A stretch of DNA of 64,000 nucleotides from assembly GCA_034401795.1 (NCBI GenBank), contig CM067360.1, positions 51,720,477 to 51,784,476 of the forward strand, in the 5' to 3' direction. The position numbers were made by a program, and so were the translations under genes. The notes under the pieces are model-generated. The model was not told the DNA's origin and made no database searches. It saw only the letters and a program-made list of their open reading frames with translations. This document shows, piece after piece, positions 56,175 through 64,000 of this stretch (position 1 is its first letter; the number at the start of each line of letters is the position of its first letter). The DNA is from Chaetoderma sp. LZ-2023a (lineage: Eukaryota > Mollusca > Caudofoveata > Chaetodermatida > Chaetodermatidae).

Positions 56175-57547
56175 TTAAGGTGCGATAACCAACTATTGTA
56201 CATTTTATTTGCAGTGCACTCAGTCCAGTGGATGTTGTCCTCAACCACCTGAAATTCAGACACGGGGAGGCTGGGCAGGATAGGGACCTTGGCCCTTAAG
56301 GCCTCTACACGGCTGTTTTACGAATTGTATGTTTCGTTTCTGGGTTGCAGTCAGGTGCTTCGAATAATTTAGTTTGGCAAAGTGACCCTTGGAAATTTTG
56401 AACGCATGATACTAAACAGATTCTCAATTCTTTGGGAGGTATCATGCTGAAGTTCATCCTTATCATTAGTTCCGATGTTAAGGATGATACACTGAGGTTG
56501 GAAGACCTCATTGTATTTTCTAACCATATTCCTAATGTGGTTTATCTTAGCACCTGGATAGATTGCTACCTACATATCTGGATGAGGTGTCTGATTGATA
56601 CGAGCTAAATTTGAAGACCCAATTAGGAGAATTTTCTTGTTCAGAGTAGGCAGGCGCCATTTATTCTTGTTATCCACCACAAACCGAAACTTGTAGAAAG
56701 ACCTATGCTCTTTTGGTGTATCCCTAGGCGTAGGTTTGGGCTTAGCTGTGGGCGTAAACTTAGATTGTGGTGGCTTGGACCTCACCCTCGGCGATCTGGT
56801 CTCACGACGAGGTCGGTCAGTAGCTGCTCTCTGTGGAAGGGGAGGAAACTCGACTGGGGACAGTGGCGAGACCGGAAGAGGGATCTGATTAGGATCCACA
56901 TGAGAAGACACTGACCGTGACCATTCTGGCAGTGGAATCAGGAGCGGATCCACCACAGGAGACTGCAGGGGGAACACTGGTGAGCACTGGTTATTCACCC
57001 GCTTAATTACTGGGGGACTCTCAGTGGGTGACCTATTCCGTTTCCGATTTGATTGTGGGATGACTGGTAAGGTCAAGGCTGACCTTGCAGTCGGTGTGAC
57101 TGGTAGGGCCACAGAGGGCCCTGCAGCTGATGTTCCTGGTAAGGTCACAGGTGACCCTACAGGGCGTGTTGTACTATGGCAGGTTCTAAAATGCGGGTCA
57201 AAAGGTCTGATGAAATCATAAAACTGATCAATTGATGAAGAATGAAACTTCCTGCCATAGTTATTTCGGGCCCAATTTATTGCTGTGCTCTTCGCTCTAC
57301 CTAAATCTAAATTTGGTTTGGACTGAGCTTCGATGAGGAGCGACATAAGACGACCAAGCTGGAAATTATAGTGACTAATGTTAACCTGAAGTAACGATAT
57401 GGCCCATTTAAAATTTGCTGCTAAGATGTCCTTACGGACCTCAGCGTTTGGCATCGCTGGTTTACAGAAGAAATTCTGTCTCTCTAACTCTGACACTTTC
57501 CAGGCAAATCCAGGAGGCAAACCGCCCCTACGTACATGAACATTCAA
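56165..57547 (-). pseudogene. Penelope-like unit 1 ORF1 with SGNH-hydrolase-like domain, interrupted
   Basis: The N-terminal 325 codons are open. They comprise a helical region (about residues 20-115) and a Pro/Ser/Thr-rich linker with KRNRSPTESP and basic patches, then KKILLIGSSNLARI, which resembles SGNH block I (GDSN, here GSSN). A TAG follows HPDM. In the same frame come YPGAKINHIRNMV and CIILNIGTND (block III, GxND). A short out-of-frame stretch lies near 56300-56385, and then EFQVVEDNIHWTECTA (block V, DxxH), ending SHLNLN and TAA at 56165. SGNH hydrolases are esterases; such domains are known in ORF1 of some LINEs. No ATG starts the frame; it reads upstream into an ACC tract. Confidence 0.75.
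56168..56174 (-). promoter_or_regulatory. Candidate -1 ribosomal frameshift heptamer, unit 1
   Basis: On the - strand T TTA AAC in the ORF1 frame is directly followed by the ORF1 stop TAA. The RT frame is -1 relative to ORF1 and opens here without ATG. Identical in unit 2. Confidence 0.55.
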
Positions 57548-57578
57548 GATGATGGTGGTGGTAGTGGTGGTGGTGGCG

Positions 57579-57611
<33 letters not shown>

Positions 57612-57925
57612 ATAGTGGTAGTGGTAGTGGTGGTGGTAGTAGTGGTGGTGGTGATGCTGGTGGTGGTGGTGGTGGTGGTAGTAGTGGTGGTGGCGGTAGT
57701 GGTTGTGGTTGTGGTGGTGGTGGTGTTGGTATTGGTGGTGGTGGTAGTAGTGGTGGTGGCGGTAGTGGTGGTGGTAGTGGTAGTGGTGGTGGTTGTGGTG
57801 GTGGTTGTGGTGGTGGTGGTGTTGGGAGTGGTGGTAATGGTGTTTGTGCTAGTGTTAGTAGTAGTGGTGGTGGTGGTGGTGGTGGTGGCGGTAGGGTGAT
57901 GGTGGTGGTGGTAGTGGTAGTAGTG
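57545..57925. repeat. GGT-type triplet tract between the Penelope-like units
   Basis: GGT, CGT, AGT, TGT and GGC triplets in a complex pattern nearly identical to 61762-62142. It is therefore part of the duplicated unit, not an independent expansion. Confidence 0.97.
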
Positions 57926-57953
57926 GTTATATGATTAAACGCACTGGCTCAGG

Positions 57954-57973
57954 ATCTCCCAAGGTTGGGAGAT
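57954..57973. other. Perfect 9-bp hairpin near the Penelope-like 3' end, unit 2
   Basis: ATCTCCCAA-GG-TTGGGAGAT. The loop differs from unit 1 while the stem is unchanged. Confidence 0.85.
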
Positions 57974-58060
57974 ATTTTTTATTTATTTTATTGTCTGAGA
58001 TTTGTTATGTTTGTTTGATAGAGGCGGTATGGCCTATAAAATATGAATAATATATATCAT

Positions 58061-60391
58061 TCATTCTGAAGGTTTTTGAAGAGTTAATTTCGAATTAACC
58101 AAGATGTCACGTAGATTGGAGTTTTTCTTAAAGGCTATCACTGGACGCAAATTGAGAGGTTTTTTCATTTTATCCTGCAATTTATGATATTCATCTTTCA
58201 AAATTTCTGAAATTTCAACATTTTTTCGATTGTATGTTAAACTGAATGGAATAATTTCACGTTGATCAGCAAGACCAGGGTCCACGTTTATGCCACTCGG
58301 CCATTTTGTTTTCAGTTGCTTAATCCAAAATGATTCTCGAAGTTTTCTTTGTTTATCAGTTTCTTCGGCCGTAGCAGAAAGAGGCAGTTGCTCAATAGGC
58401 ATAATTTCAAAGTGTCTATCGACAGAATGACCAGGAAGATTGAAATGTTGAGCTACGTTGGTGTCCTCGTCGTGTCTAATATCGCAAAGGTGTCTAGTTG
58501 CTCGCCATCTGAAAGGGCATTTTGTTTCACCGACATACTGCTTTTGGCATAATTTGCAAGATATTAAATAGATAACATTTTTAGAATCGCAATCTAAATT
58601 AGACTGAAGTTGGAATTTGCTTTTGTTCTGATAACTGACAAATGTTGTCTGATTAGGTAGATAGAGGTCTAATTTACACCTCTTCTTTCCACATTTCTGA
58701 GATTGTCCTACGCCTATAATCGGACGATTGTGACGAATTTTGGTAGGCTTTTGATCGGCAGCCTTATCAGTAATAGTTTCCAAATCATGTAAAGTTTCGG
58801 ATTTTATTTTGCGCAAAAATCGTGTTGAATATCCCCTCGGTTTGAGGGCTTTAAATAAGGTGGAACACGCAGATTCAAAATTCTTTCTATAACTAGAATT
58901 TCGATGAAACCGGATAATCTGTGATTTGATAATACCTTTAAAAGTATGAGGTGGATGGAAAGATTTCTTATGCAGTAGTTGATGGGAATCGGTGGGCTTA
59001 AAGAATACTTTGTAATCAAGAAGCCCACTCGTGTTATAATTTACACCTTTGTAGAGAGTAACGTCTAAAAAGTCTACGGACGACTGGTCAATGTTGGCTT
59101 TAAGTTTGATGTTAGGATCGTGATTGTTCAAAATAGTGAAAAATTCATCAAACTCTTCCCTCGAATGATTCCAGATCATAAAAATATCATCGAGGTAACG
59201 GCGGTAAAATAAGGGCTGCTTAGGACATTTGTTAAGCGCATCTTCTTCCCACTCAGCTACATAGATGTTGGCAAAACTAGGACTAAAACGTTTACCCATA
59301 GCGCATCCACAGATTTGTTGGTAGATTTCGCCAGCGAATTCGAAATCATTGCCCTTTAAACTCAGCTCCAGGAGAGCTAATATTTCGCTAGTGGGCCTAT
59401 TGTTATCGGGATATTTATCAAATGCTCTGCGAACAGAAGACAAACCCCTTTCGATGTCAATGTTTGTGTACATAGCATCGATGTCGAGGGTTATCAAGAG
59501 TGAGTTTGGAGGAACAGAAATTTTGGAGACCTCGGATAGGAAATCCTCAGTGTTGTTCAAAAAGCTGAAATGTCTATTCGCAATTGGTTGTAGGTGGTAA
59601 TCAATAATTTCACTAATTCGATAAGATTCAGAGCCGCAATCAGAGATAATAGGTCGACCCGGTGGTATCATAGGGTCGGACCATGACTCAATAGGTTTAT
59701 GAATTTTTGGCAAAAGGTAAAACGTACGTGGATTTGAATCTCGTTTAGCAGTAAGGTATTTAAACTGCTTTTTCGTTATGGCCTTTTTGTCAGCCATTTC
59801 TTGAAGGATTCCATTAAATTTATCACAATTATTTTGCCAGAGTGGTTCGTCTAATTTGCGGTAGTGTTTCAGATTACTGAGTTGCCGATGTGCTTCACGA
59901 ATATAATTATCCTTACGCATTAATACAGTAGCAGATCCCTTGTCAGCAGGCTTTATAACGATGTCATTGTTTTTACGCAAACCTGTTAAGGCCAAACGTT
60001 CTTGATATGACAAATTTTGATGATTTTTAGGAAATTCTAAATTTTCAACACCCTCCTTGATAGCTTTTATACTATCAAGGATCGCAGGGTCAACCAACTT
60101 CGAGTTAGGTGCCCAGCCAGTTTTTTCAACAAAAGGTAGAAAGTTGTTTTTCTTGGAATTTCGAAAAAAGTCTGCTAATTTTACACGGTGAGAAAATTCT
60201 TCAATTTCCCATAAGCCATTATCTAAAAGAGCATCTATGTCGACTTTGGGCCGTGGTGTTGGTACATATGTTAGACCAAGATTTAGCAACGATCTTTCTG
60301 CTTCAGACAATGTAGAACCAGTTAGGTTAACGATATTACCACCTAGGCCAATTTCTGGGTGGTTAGTACCCTGACCCGTAGTTAGTTTAAA
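58061..60391 (-). CDS. Penelope-like reverse transcriptase with C-terminal GIY-YIG endonuclease, intact
   Basis: An uninterrupted frame of 776 codons plus stop; the first possible near-cognate start is TTG at 60310 (749 residues). It copies element RNA and cleaves target DNA for insertion. N-terminal part: LSEAERSLLNLGLTYVPTPR and ERLALTGLRKNNDIVIKPAD, typical of Penelope-like RTs. RT motifs: LPKIHKPIE, GRPIISDCGSESY, LLITLDIDAMYTNIDIE, CGCAMGKRFSPSFANIY and YRRYLDDIFMIW with the catalytic Asp pair, then VDFLDVTLYKG. A CGKKRCK cysteine pair precedes the GIY-YIG nuclease: NVIYLISCKLC, YVGET, RWRATRH, HFNLPGHS and RESFWIKQ with the expected Arg, His and Glu. There is no ATG upstream. The frame opens exactly at a U UUA AAC heptamer at the end of ORF1, so a fused ORF1-RT product by -1 frameshifting is likely. 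Confidence 0.93.
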   Translation of the reverse strand, partial: FKLTTGQGTNHPEIGLGGNIVNLTGSTLSEAERSLLNLGLTYVPTPRPKVDIDALLDNGLWEIEEFSHRVKLADFFRNSKKNNFLPFVEKTGWAPNSKLVDPAILDSIKAIKEGVENLEFPKNHQNLSYQERLALTGLRKNNDIVIKPADKGSATVLMRKDNYIREAHRQLSNLKHYRKLDEPLWQNNCDKFNGILQEMADKKAITKKQFKYLTAKRDSNPRTFYLLPKIHKPIESWSDPMIPPGRPIISDCGSESYRISEIIDYHLQPIANRHFSFLNNTEDFLSEVSKISVPPNSLLITLDIDAMYTNIDIERGLSSVRRAFDKYPDNNRPTSEILALLELSLKGNDFEFAGEIYQQICGCAMGKRFSPSFANIYVAEWEEDALNKCPKQPLFYRRYLDDIFMIWNHSREEFDEFFTILNNHDPNIKLKANIDQSSVDFLDVTLYKGVNYNTSGLLDYKVFFKPTDSHQLLHKKSFHPPHTFKGIIKSQIIRFHRNSSYRKNFESACSTLFKALKPRGYSTRFLRKIKSETLHDLETITDKAADQKPTKIRHNRPIIGVGQSQKCGKKRCKLDLYLPNQTTFVSYQNKSKFQLQSNLDCDSKNVIYLISCKLCQKQYVGETKCPFRWRATRHLCDIRHDEDTNVAQHFNLPGHSVDRHFEIMPIEQLPLSATAEETDKQRKLRESFWIKQLKTKWPSGINVDPGLADQREIIPFSLTYNRKNVEISEILKDEYHKLQDKMKKPLNLRPVIAFKKNSNLRDILVNSKLTLQKPSE

Positions 60392-61764
60392 TTAAGGTGC
60401 GATAACCAACTATTATACATCCTATTTGCAGTGCACTCAGTCCAGTGGATGTTGTCCTCAACCACCTGAAATTCAGACACGGGGAGGCTGGGCAGGATAG
60501 GGACCTTGGCCCTTAAGGCCTCTACACGGCTGTTTTACGAATTGTATGTTTCGTTTCTGGGTTGCAGTCAGGTGCTTCGAATAATTTAGTTTGGCAAAGT
60601 GACGCTTGGAAATTTTGAACGCATGATACTAAACAGATTCTCAATTCTTTGGGAGGTGTCATGCTGAAGTTCATCCTTATCATTAGTTCCGATGTTAAGG
60701 ATTATACGCTGAGGTTGGAAGACCTCATTGTATTTTCTAACCATATTCCTAATGTGGTTTATCTTAGCACCTGGATAGATTGCTACCTACATATCTGGAT
60801 GAGGTGTCTGATTGATACGAGCTAAATTTGAAGACCCAATTAGGAGAATTTTCTTGTTCAGAGTAGGCAGGCGCCATTTATTCTTGTTATCCACCACAAA
60901 CCGAAACTTGTAGAAAGACCTATGCTCTTTTGGTGTATCCCTAGGCGTAGGTTTGGGCTTAGCTGTGGGCGTAAACTTAGATTGTGGTGGCTTGGACCTC
61001 ACCCTCGGCGATCTGGTCTCACGACCAGGTCGGTCAGTAGCTGCTCTCTGTGGAAGGGGAGGAAACTCGACTGGGGACAGTGGCGAGACCGGAAGAGGGA
61101 TCTGATTAGGATCCACATGAGAAGACACTGACCGTGACCATTCTGGCAGTGGAATCATGAGCGGATCCACCACAGGAGACTGCAGGGGGAACACTGGTGA
61201 GCACTGGTTATTCACCCGCTTAATTACTGGGGGACTCTCAGTGGGTGACCTATTCCGTTTCCGATTTGATTGTGGGATGACTGGTACGGTCAAGGCTGAC
61301 CTTGCAGTCGGTGTGACTGGTAGGGCCACAGAGGGCCCTGCAGCTGATGTTCCTGGTAAGGTCACAGGTGACCCTACAGGGCGTGTTGTACTATGGCAGG
61401 TTCTAAAATGCGGGTCAAAAGGTCTGATGAAATCATAAAACTGATCAATTGATGAAGAATGAAACTTCCTGCCATAGTTATTTCGGGCCCAATTTATTGC
61501 TGTGCTCTTCGCTCTACCTAAATCTAAATTTGGTTTGGACTGAGCTTCGATGAGGAGCGACATAAGACGACCAAGCTGGAAATTATAGTGACTAATGTTA
61601 ACCTGAAGTAACGATATGGCCCATTTAAAATTTGCTGCTAAGATGTCCTTACGGACCTCGGCGTTTGGCATCGCTGGTTTACAGAAGAAATTCTGTCTCT
61701 CTAACTCTGACACTTTCCAGGCAAATCCAGGAGGCAAACCGCCCCTACGTACATGAACATTCAA
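60382..61764 (-). pseudogene. Penelope-like unit 2 ORF1 with SGNH-hydrolase-like domain, interrupted
   Basis: Near-identical to unit 1 ORF1 (three residue differences over the first 325 codons). It has the same helical N-terminal region, Pro-rich linker and ILLIGSSNLARI block I, the same TAG after HPDM, GTND at about 60687, the same out-of-frame stretch near 60520-60600, and DNIHWTECTAN at about 60457. It ends SHLNLN, TAA at 60382-60384. Block I has Ser where SGNH enzymes have Asp in GDSN, and the block order and spacing otherwise fit. The shared lesions mean they predate the unit duplication or were homogenised afterwards. Its place directly before RT with overlapping frames shows it belongs to the element. 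Confidence 0.75.
60385..60391 (-). promoter_or_regulatory. Candidate -1 ribosomal frameshift heptamer, unit 2
   Basis: T TTA AAC in the ORF1 frame (AAT TTA AAC TAA), with RT in the -1 frame. Seven bases downstream GGGT...GGT-ACTA-ACC-ACCC can fold into a bulged 7-bp stem, the usual place for a stimulatory structure. X XXY YYZ heptamers of this form serve -1 frameshifting in many RNA viruses and retroelements. Confidence 0.6.
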
Positions 61765-61795
61765 GATGATGGTGGTGGTAGTGGTGGTGGTGGCG

Positions 61796-61828
<33 letters not shown>

Positions 61829-62205
61829 ATAGTGGTAGTGGTAGTGGTGGTGGTAGTAGTGGTGGTGGTGATGCTGGTGGTGGTGGTGGTGGTGGTAGTA
61901 GTGGTGGTGGCGGTAGTGGTTGTGGTTGTGGTGGTGGTGGTGTTGGTATTGGTGGTGGTGGTAGTAGTGGTGGTGGCGGTAGTGGTGGTGGTAGTGGTAG
62001 TGGTGGTGGTTGTGGTGGTGGTTGTGGTGGTGGTGGTGTTGGGTGTGGTGGTAATGGTGTTTGTGCTAGTGTTAGTAGTAGTGGTGGTGGTGGTGGTGGT
62101 GGTGGTGGCGGTAGGGTGATGGTGGTGGTGGTAGTGGTAGTAGTGGTGGTAATAGTGGTGATGGTGGTGGTGGTGGTGGCGGCAGTAATTGTGGTGGTGG
62201 TCAAA
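61762..62205. repeat. GGT-type triplet tract upstream of unit 2 ORF1
   Basis: About 440 bp of GGT-related triplets. The first 380 bp match 57545-57925; the last 60 bp (GGTAATAGTGGTGATGG onward) are unique and join an M1 right half. Confidence 0.97.
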
Positions 62206-62355
62206 TTAGCTTCAAAATCTGCATCATCCTCTCTGTATAGTTACCTTGGAATTGGGATTCTGGGAATTCATGATTCAAGGTATAATTTTAAATCGATCCC
62301 AGCACGCGCCCACTTTGGGTGGAGCTTAGCAACACATGAACGGGCCTTGGCTAGA
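62197..62355 (+). mobile_element. M1 foldback element, right half
   Basis: TCAAATTAGCTTCAAAATCT, TGTATAGTTACCTTGGAATT, GGGATTCTGGGAATTCATGA, TCGATCCCAGCACGCGCCCA, GGGTGGAGCTTAGCAACACA. The left arm is replaced by the triplet tract. Confidence 0.85.
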
Positions 62356-63720
62356 AATAACAATACTCAGTCTGATGCATGGCTAATTCTTAGCTTTGAA
62401 AGAGAATTGCATGAAATGAGCCCCTCATTTGGTGCTCAAAACTCAAAACAGACTGTTCATTTCGGCGGCTGTATAAATTAGAAGTTTATAGCAATAGTGT
62501 AGGTGGAGGTAACTCTATGCGCGTACATCGTGTATAAATTAGATCCCTTGACACTAGGAAATATTCATATGATCAGACAGCGGTATTCGACCAGAGTCTA
62601 CGTCGATGACGAAGTTTATTGTACGGATGGTAGAAGTATAACCACATGGTATAAACCTGTATCAACAATAATGCGGTCTATAGGCTATTTCTGATACATC
62701 CCGTCATTATCTATATAGATGTGTGTGTGTGTGTGTGTGAATGTCCTCATACGCTGATATAGTACTTACACTACAAGCCGTTCACCTTGCATTACTTCCC
62801 GATACTGTTTGCGAGGGAACGATAGATATACATAGAGCAGAACATTCTGCGAACGTGAAGGATGAAAATGGATGGTTTCTGCTACAACGATCAGGGCCGA
62901 AATTGGAACGCAGGGGTCCTGCGCAAGCTTTACGAATCTCTTTCCTGGGGCCCCAGAATCATACTTCCCAAACCCTCGCTATATACTGCCCATATTATTA
63001 ATACCAGTATTGACGTAATGGTATGGCAATTAATATCGTTACCGGTACTCGTTTATTTATAATTCCGTGACTGCCTAGCAGCGGCCCTCATAACTGCTAT
63101 GTTGCGATGTACAAACTCCAGGAGCCAAGCCAAAGCGAGTCATGGGAATCCGGTACACATTTTCAAGATTAAATAGTACATGCGGGTAACTTAAGTTACT
63201 TAATGTGCAAATAATGTAAATACAAAAATGTGCTGTTGGCAATTTTTGGGTGGCCCTGAACTTTAAGGGCCCTATACAAATGCTTTTTTCCCCAAAGCCT
63301 ATAGTTCAGCGCTCTTTCCATCATATTGCTCTCTGTTGAAGCTAAACATATAATGAGATGGTTGCATCCATTTTACCACGAAAAAACTCCTATATCAATG
63401 TCACGACGGTCAATCAAGCATGTTGCTGAAGATTTTAAAAACTATCAGGCTGCCACGTGAAACGTCAGCGTCAACTTTTAGTAGGGGTAATCTTGAGCTA
63501 AACATGTGGTTCTCTATCTTTTATCATTGGATACGATATCTACAATATCAAGGCCTTTACATTGTCACAGCATTTCTTATAGAGGTGTGTCAAATCACAC
63601 CTTGCCACTTACTAATAACGAATTAAGCACTCACGGCTTTTTCTGGCATTTTGAAATATTGACGTGTCACTACTGATACTCCCTACAGTAGCATTATATT
63701 ATTGCAAAGTTTTGCGGTTG
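62356..63720. other. Intergenic, nothing recognised
   Basis: A (GT)10-type run lies at 62720-62741. Open frames of 63-86 codons have no motif I recognise. Confidence 0.5.
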
Positions 63721-63721
63721 T

Positions 63722-64000
63722 TGCTGTCCGTCCGTCCATCAGTCTGTCTGTCTCTCTGTATGCCTGCCTACCGGCGTTGATGTATGCCCGCCTGCCAGCT
63801 TGCCTGCCTATGTGTCTGTCTGTGTCGCTGTCTGTATCGCTGTCTGTATCGCTGTCTGTATGTCGGTATGTCTGCCTGCCTCCCTGAATGTCCAGGTGCC
63901 TGTCTGCCTGCCTGCCTACTTGCCTGCATGCCTCCATCTATGCCTGTCTGTCTGACTTCCGGCCTGCCTGCCATCCTGCATGCATGCCTGCCTGCCTGGC
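63722..64000. repeat. Low-complexity (CTGT/CTGC)n tract, runs off the window
   Basis: Irregular TCTG/CCTG tetranucleotides to the end of the window. Open frames on both strands are artefacts. Confidence 0.95.

Larger units (their letters stand above)
53701..57922 (-). mobile_element. Penelope-like retroelement, unit 1 (left)
   Basis: The first of two direct 4.2-kb units; on the - strand the order is GGT/ACC tract, ORF1, RT-EN, 3' region. The boundary GTGGTTATATGATTAAACGC occurs at 53701 and 57923, giving a period of 4222 bp at this end. It is 4217 bp in ORF1, the difference being a 6-bp insertion and a 1-bp deletion in the RT of unit 1. RT is broken here. Confidence 0.93.
57923..62144 (-). 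mobile_element. Penelope-like retroelement, unit 2 (right), RT-EN frame intact
   Basis: Second direct unit. Homology to unit 1 ends in the triplet tract at about 62144. Tandem arrangement of units is typical of Penelope-like elements. ORF1 carries the same lesions as unit 1; RT-EN is uninterrupted. Confidence 0.93.

Noticed and set aside
57205-57240. CTGATGA word on the + strand as a hammerhead core
   Set aside because: It lies in ORF1 coding sequence on the opposite strand and has no GAAA or paired stem I.
54582-59600. Plus- and minus-strand shadow frames within RT-EN
   Set aside because: Overlap the clearly homologous RT-EN frame and show no motifs.
57536-62481. Gly-rich frames of 116-242 codons on the + strand of the GGT tracts
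   Set aside because: Repeat readings without start context. The 242-codon frame runs on into an M1 right half.

Overview
The window is animal nuclear DNA and clearly not bacterial. It holds a spliced ion-channel gene with consensus GT/AG junctions, very long intergenic and intronic stretches, many di-, tri- and tetranucleotide tracts, and a dense mix of transposable elements (Penelope-like, LINE, Ty3/gypsy, TIR DNA transposon, several foldback/MITE families). The element types suggest an aquatic invertebrate such as a cnidarian, lophotrochozoan or non-vertebrate deuterostome. The species cannot be named from sequence alone. All exon boundaries and alignments were read by eye.

Region 1-24.7 kb carries one recognisable host gene on the + strand: a cation-selective nicotinic acetylcholine receptor alpha subunit. 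Six exons are seen: Cys-loop/loop B (4652-4908), loop C plus M1 (7456-7653), two alternative-looking copies of the M2 pore exon (10922-11008 and 11892-11978), M3 (21568-21677) and the intracellular loop plus M4 (24216-24710). All phases agree. Exons for the signal peptide and first part of the ligand-binding domain were not found in the first 4.6 kb. The introns hold minisatellites, a 1.4-kb imperfect palindrome, a decayed CXC-domain gene, a LINE tail and many short elements.

Region 24.7-42.5 kb shows no host gene I can recognise. It is filled by copies of a foldback element of about 350-400 bp (called M1 here), an array rich in TGACGTCA palindromes, a Ty3/gypsy integrase remnant, a 107-bp hairpin with hammerhead-ribozyme-like features, and low-complexity tracts. 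M1 occurs more than 25 times in both orientations across the window.

Region 42.55-49.16 kb is a DNA transposon with 26-bp inverted ends. It has a short 5' exon, a 66-bp coding minisatellite and a frameshifted transposase-like gene. It is flanked by two inverted M1 copies and interrupted by another TIR element.

Region 53.7-62.1 kb is the most unusual part: two head-to-tail 4.2-kb units of a Penelope-like retroelement on the - strand. Each unit encodes an SGNH-hydrolase-like ORF1 followed by reverse transcriptase plus GIY-YIG endonuclease. The RT frame has no ATG. It opens in the -1 frame at a U UUA AAC heptamer directly before the ORF1 stop, as in a programmed -1 frameshift. The RT/EN frame is intact in the right-hand unit and broken in the left-hand one. 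ORF1 carries the same lesions in both.
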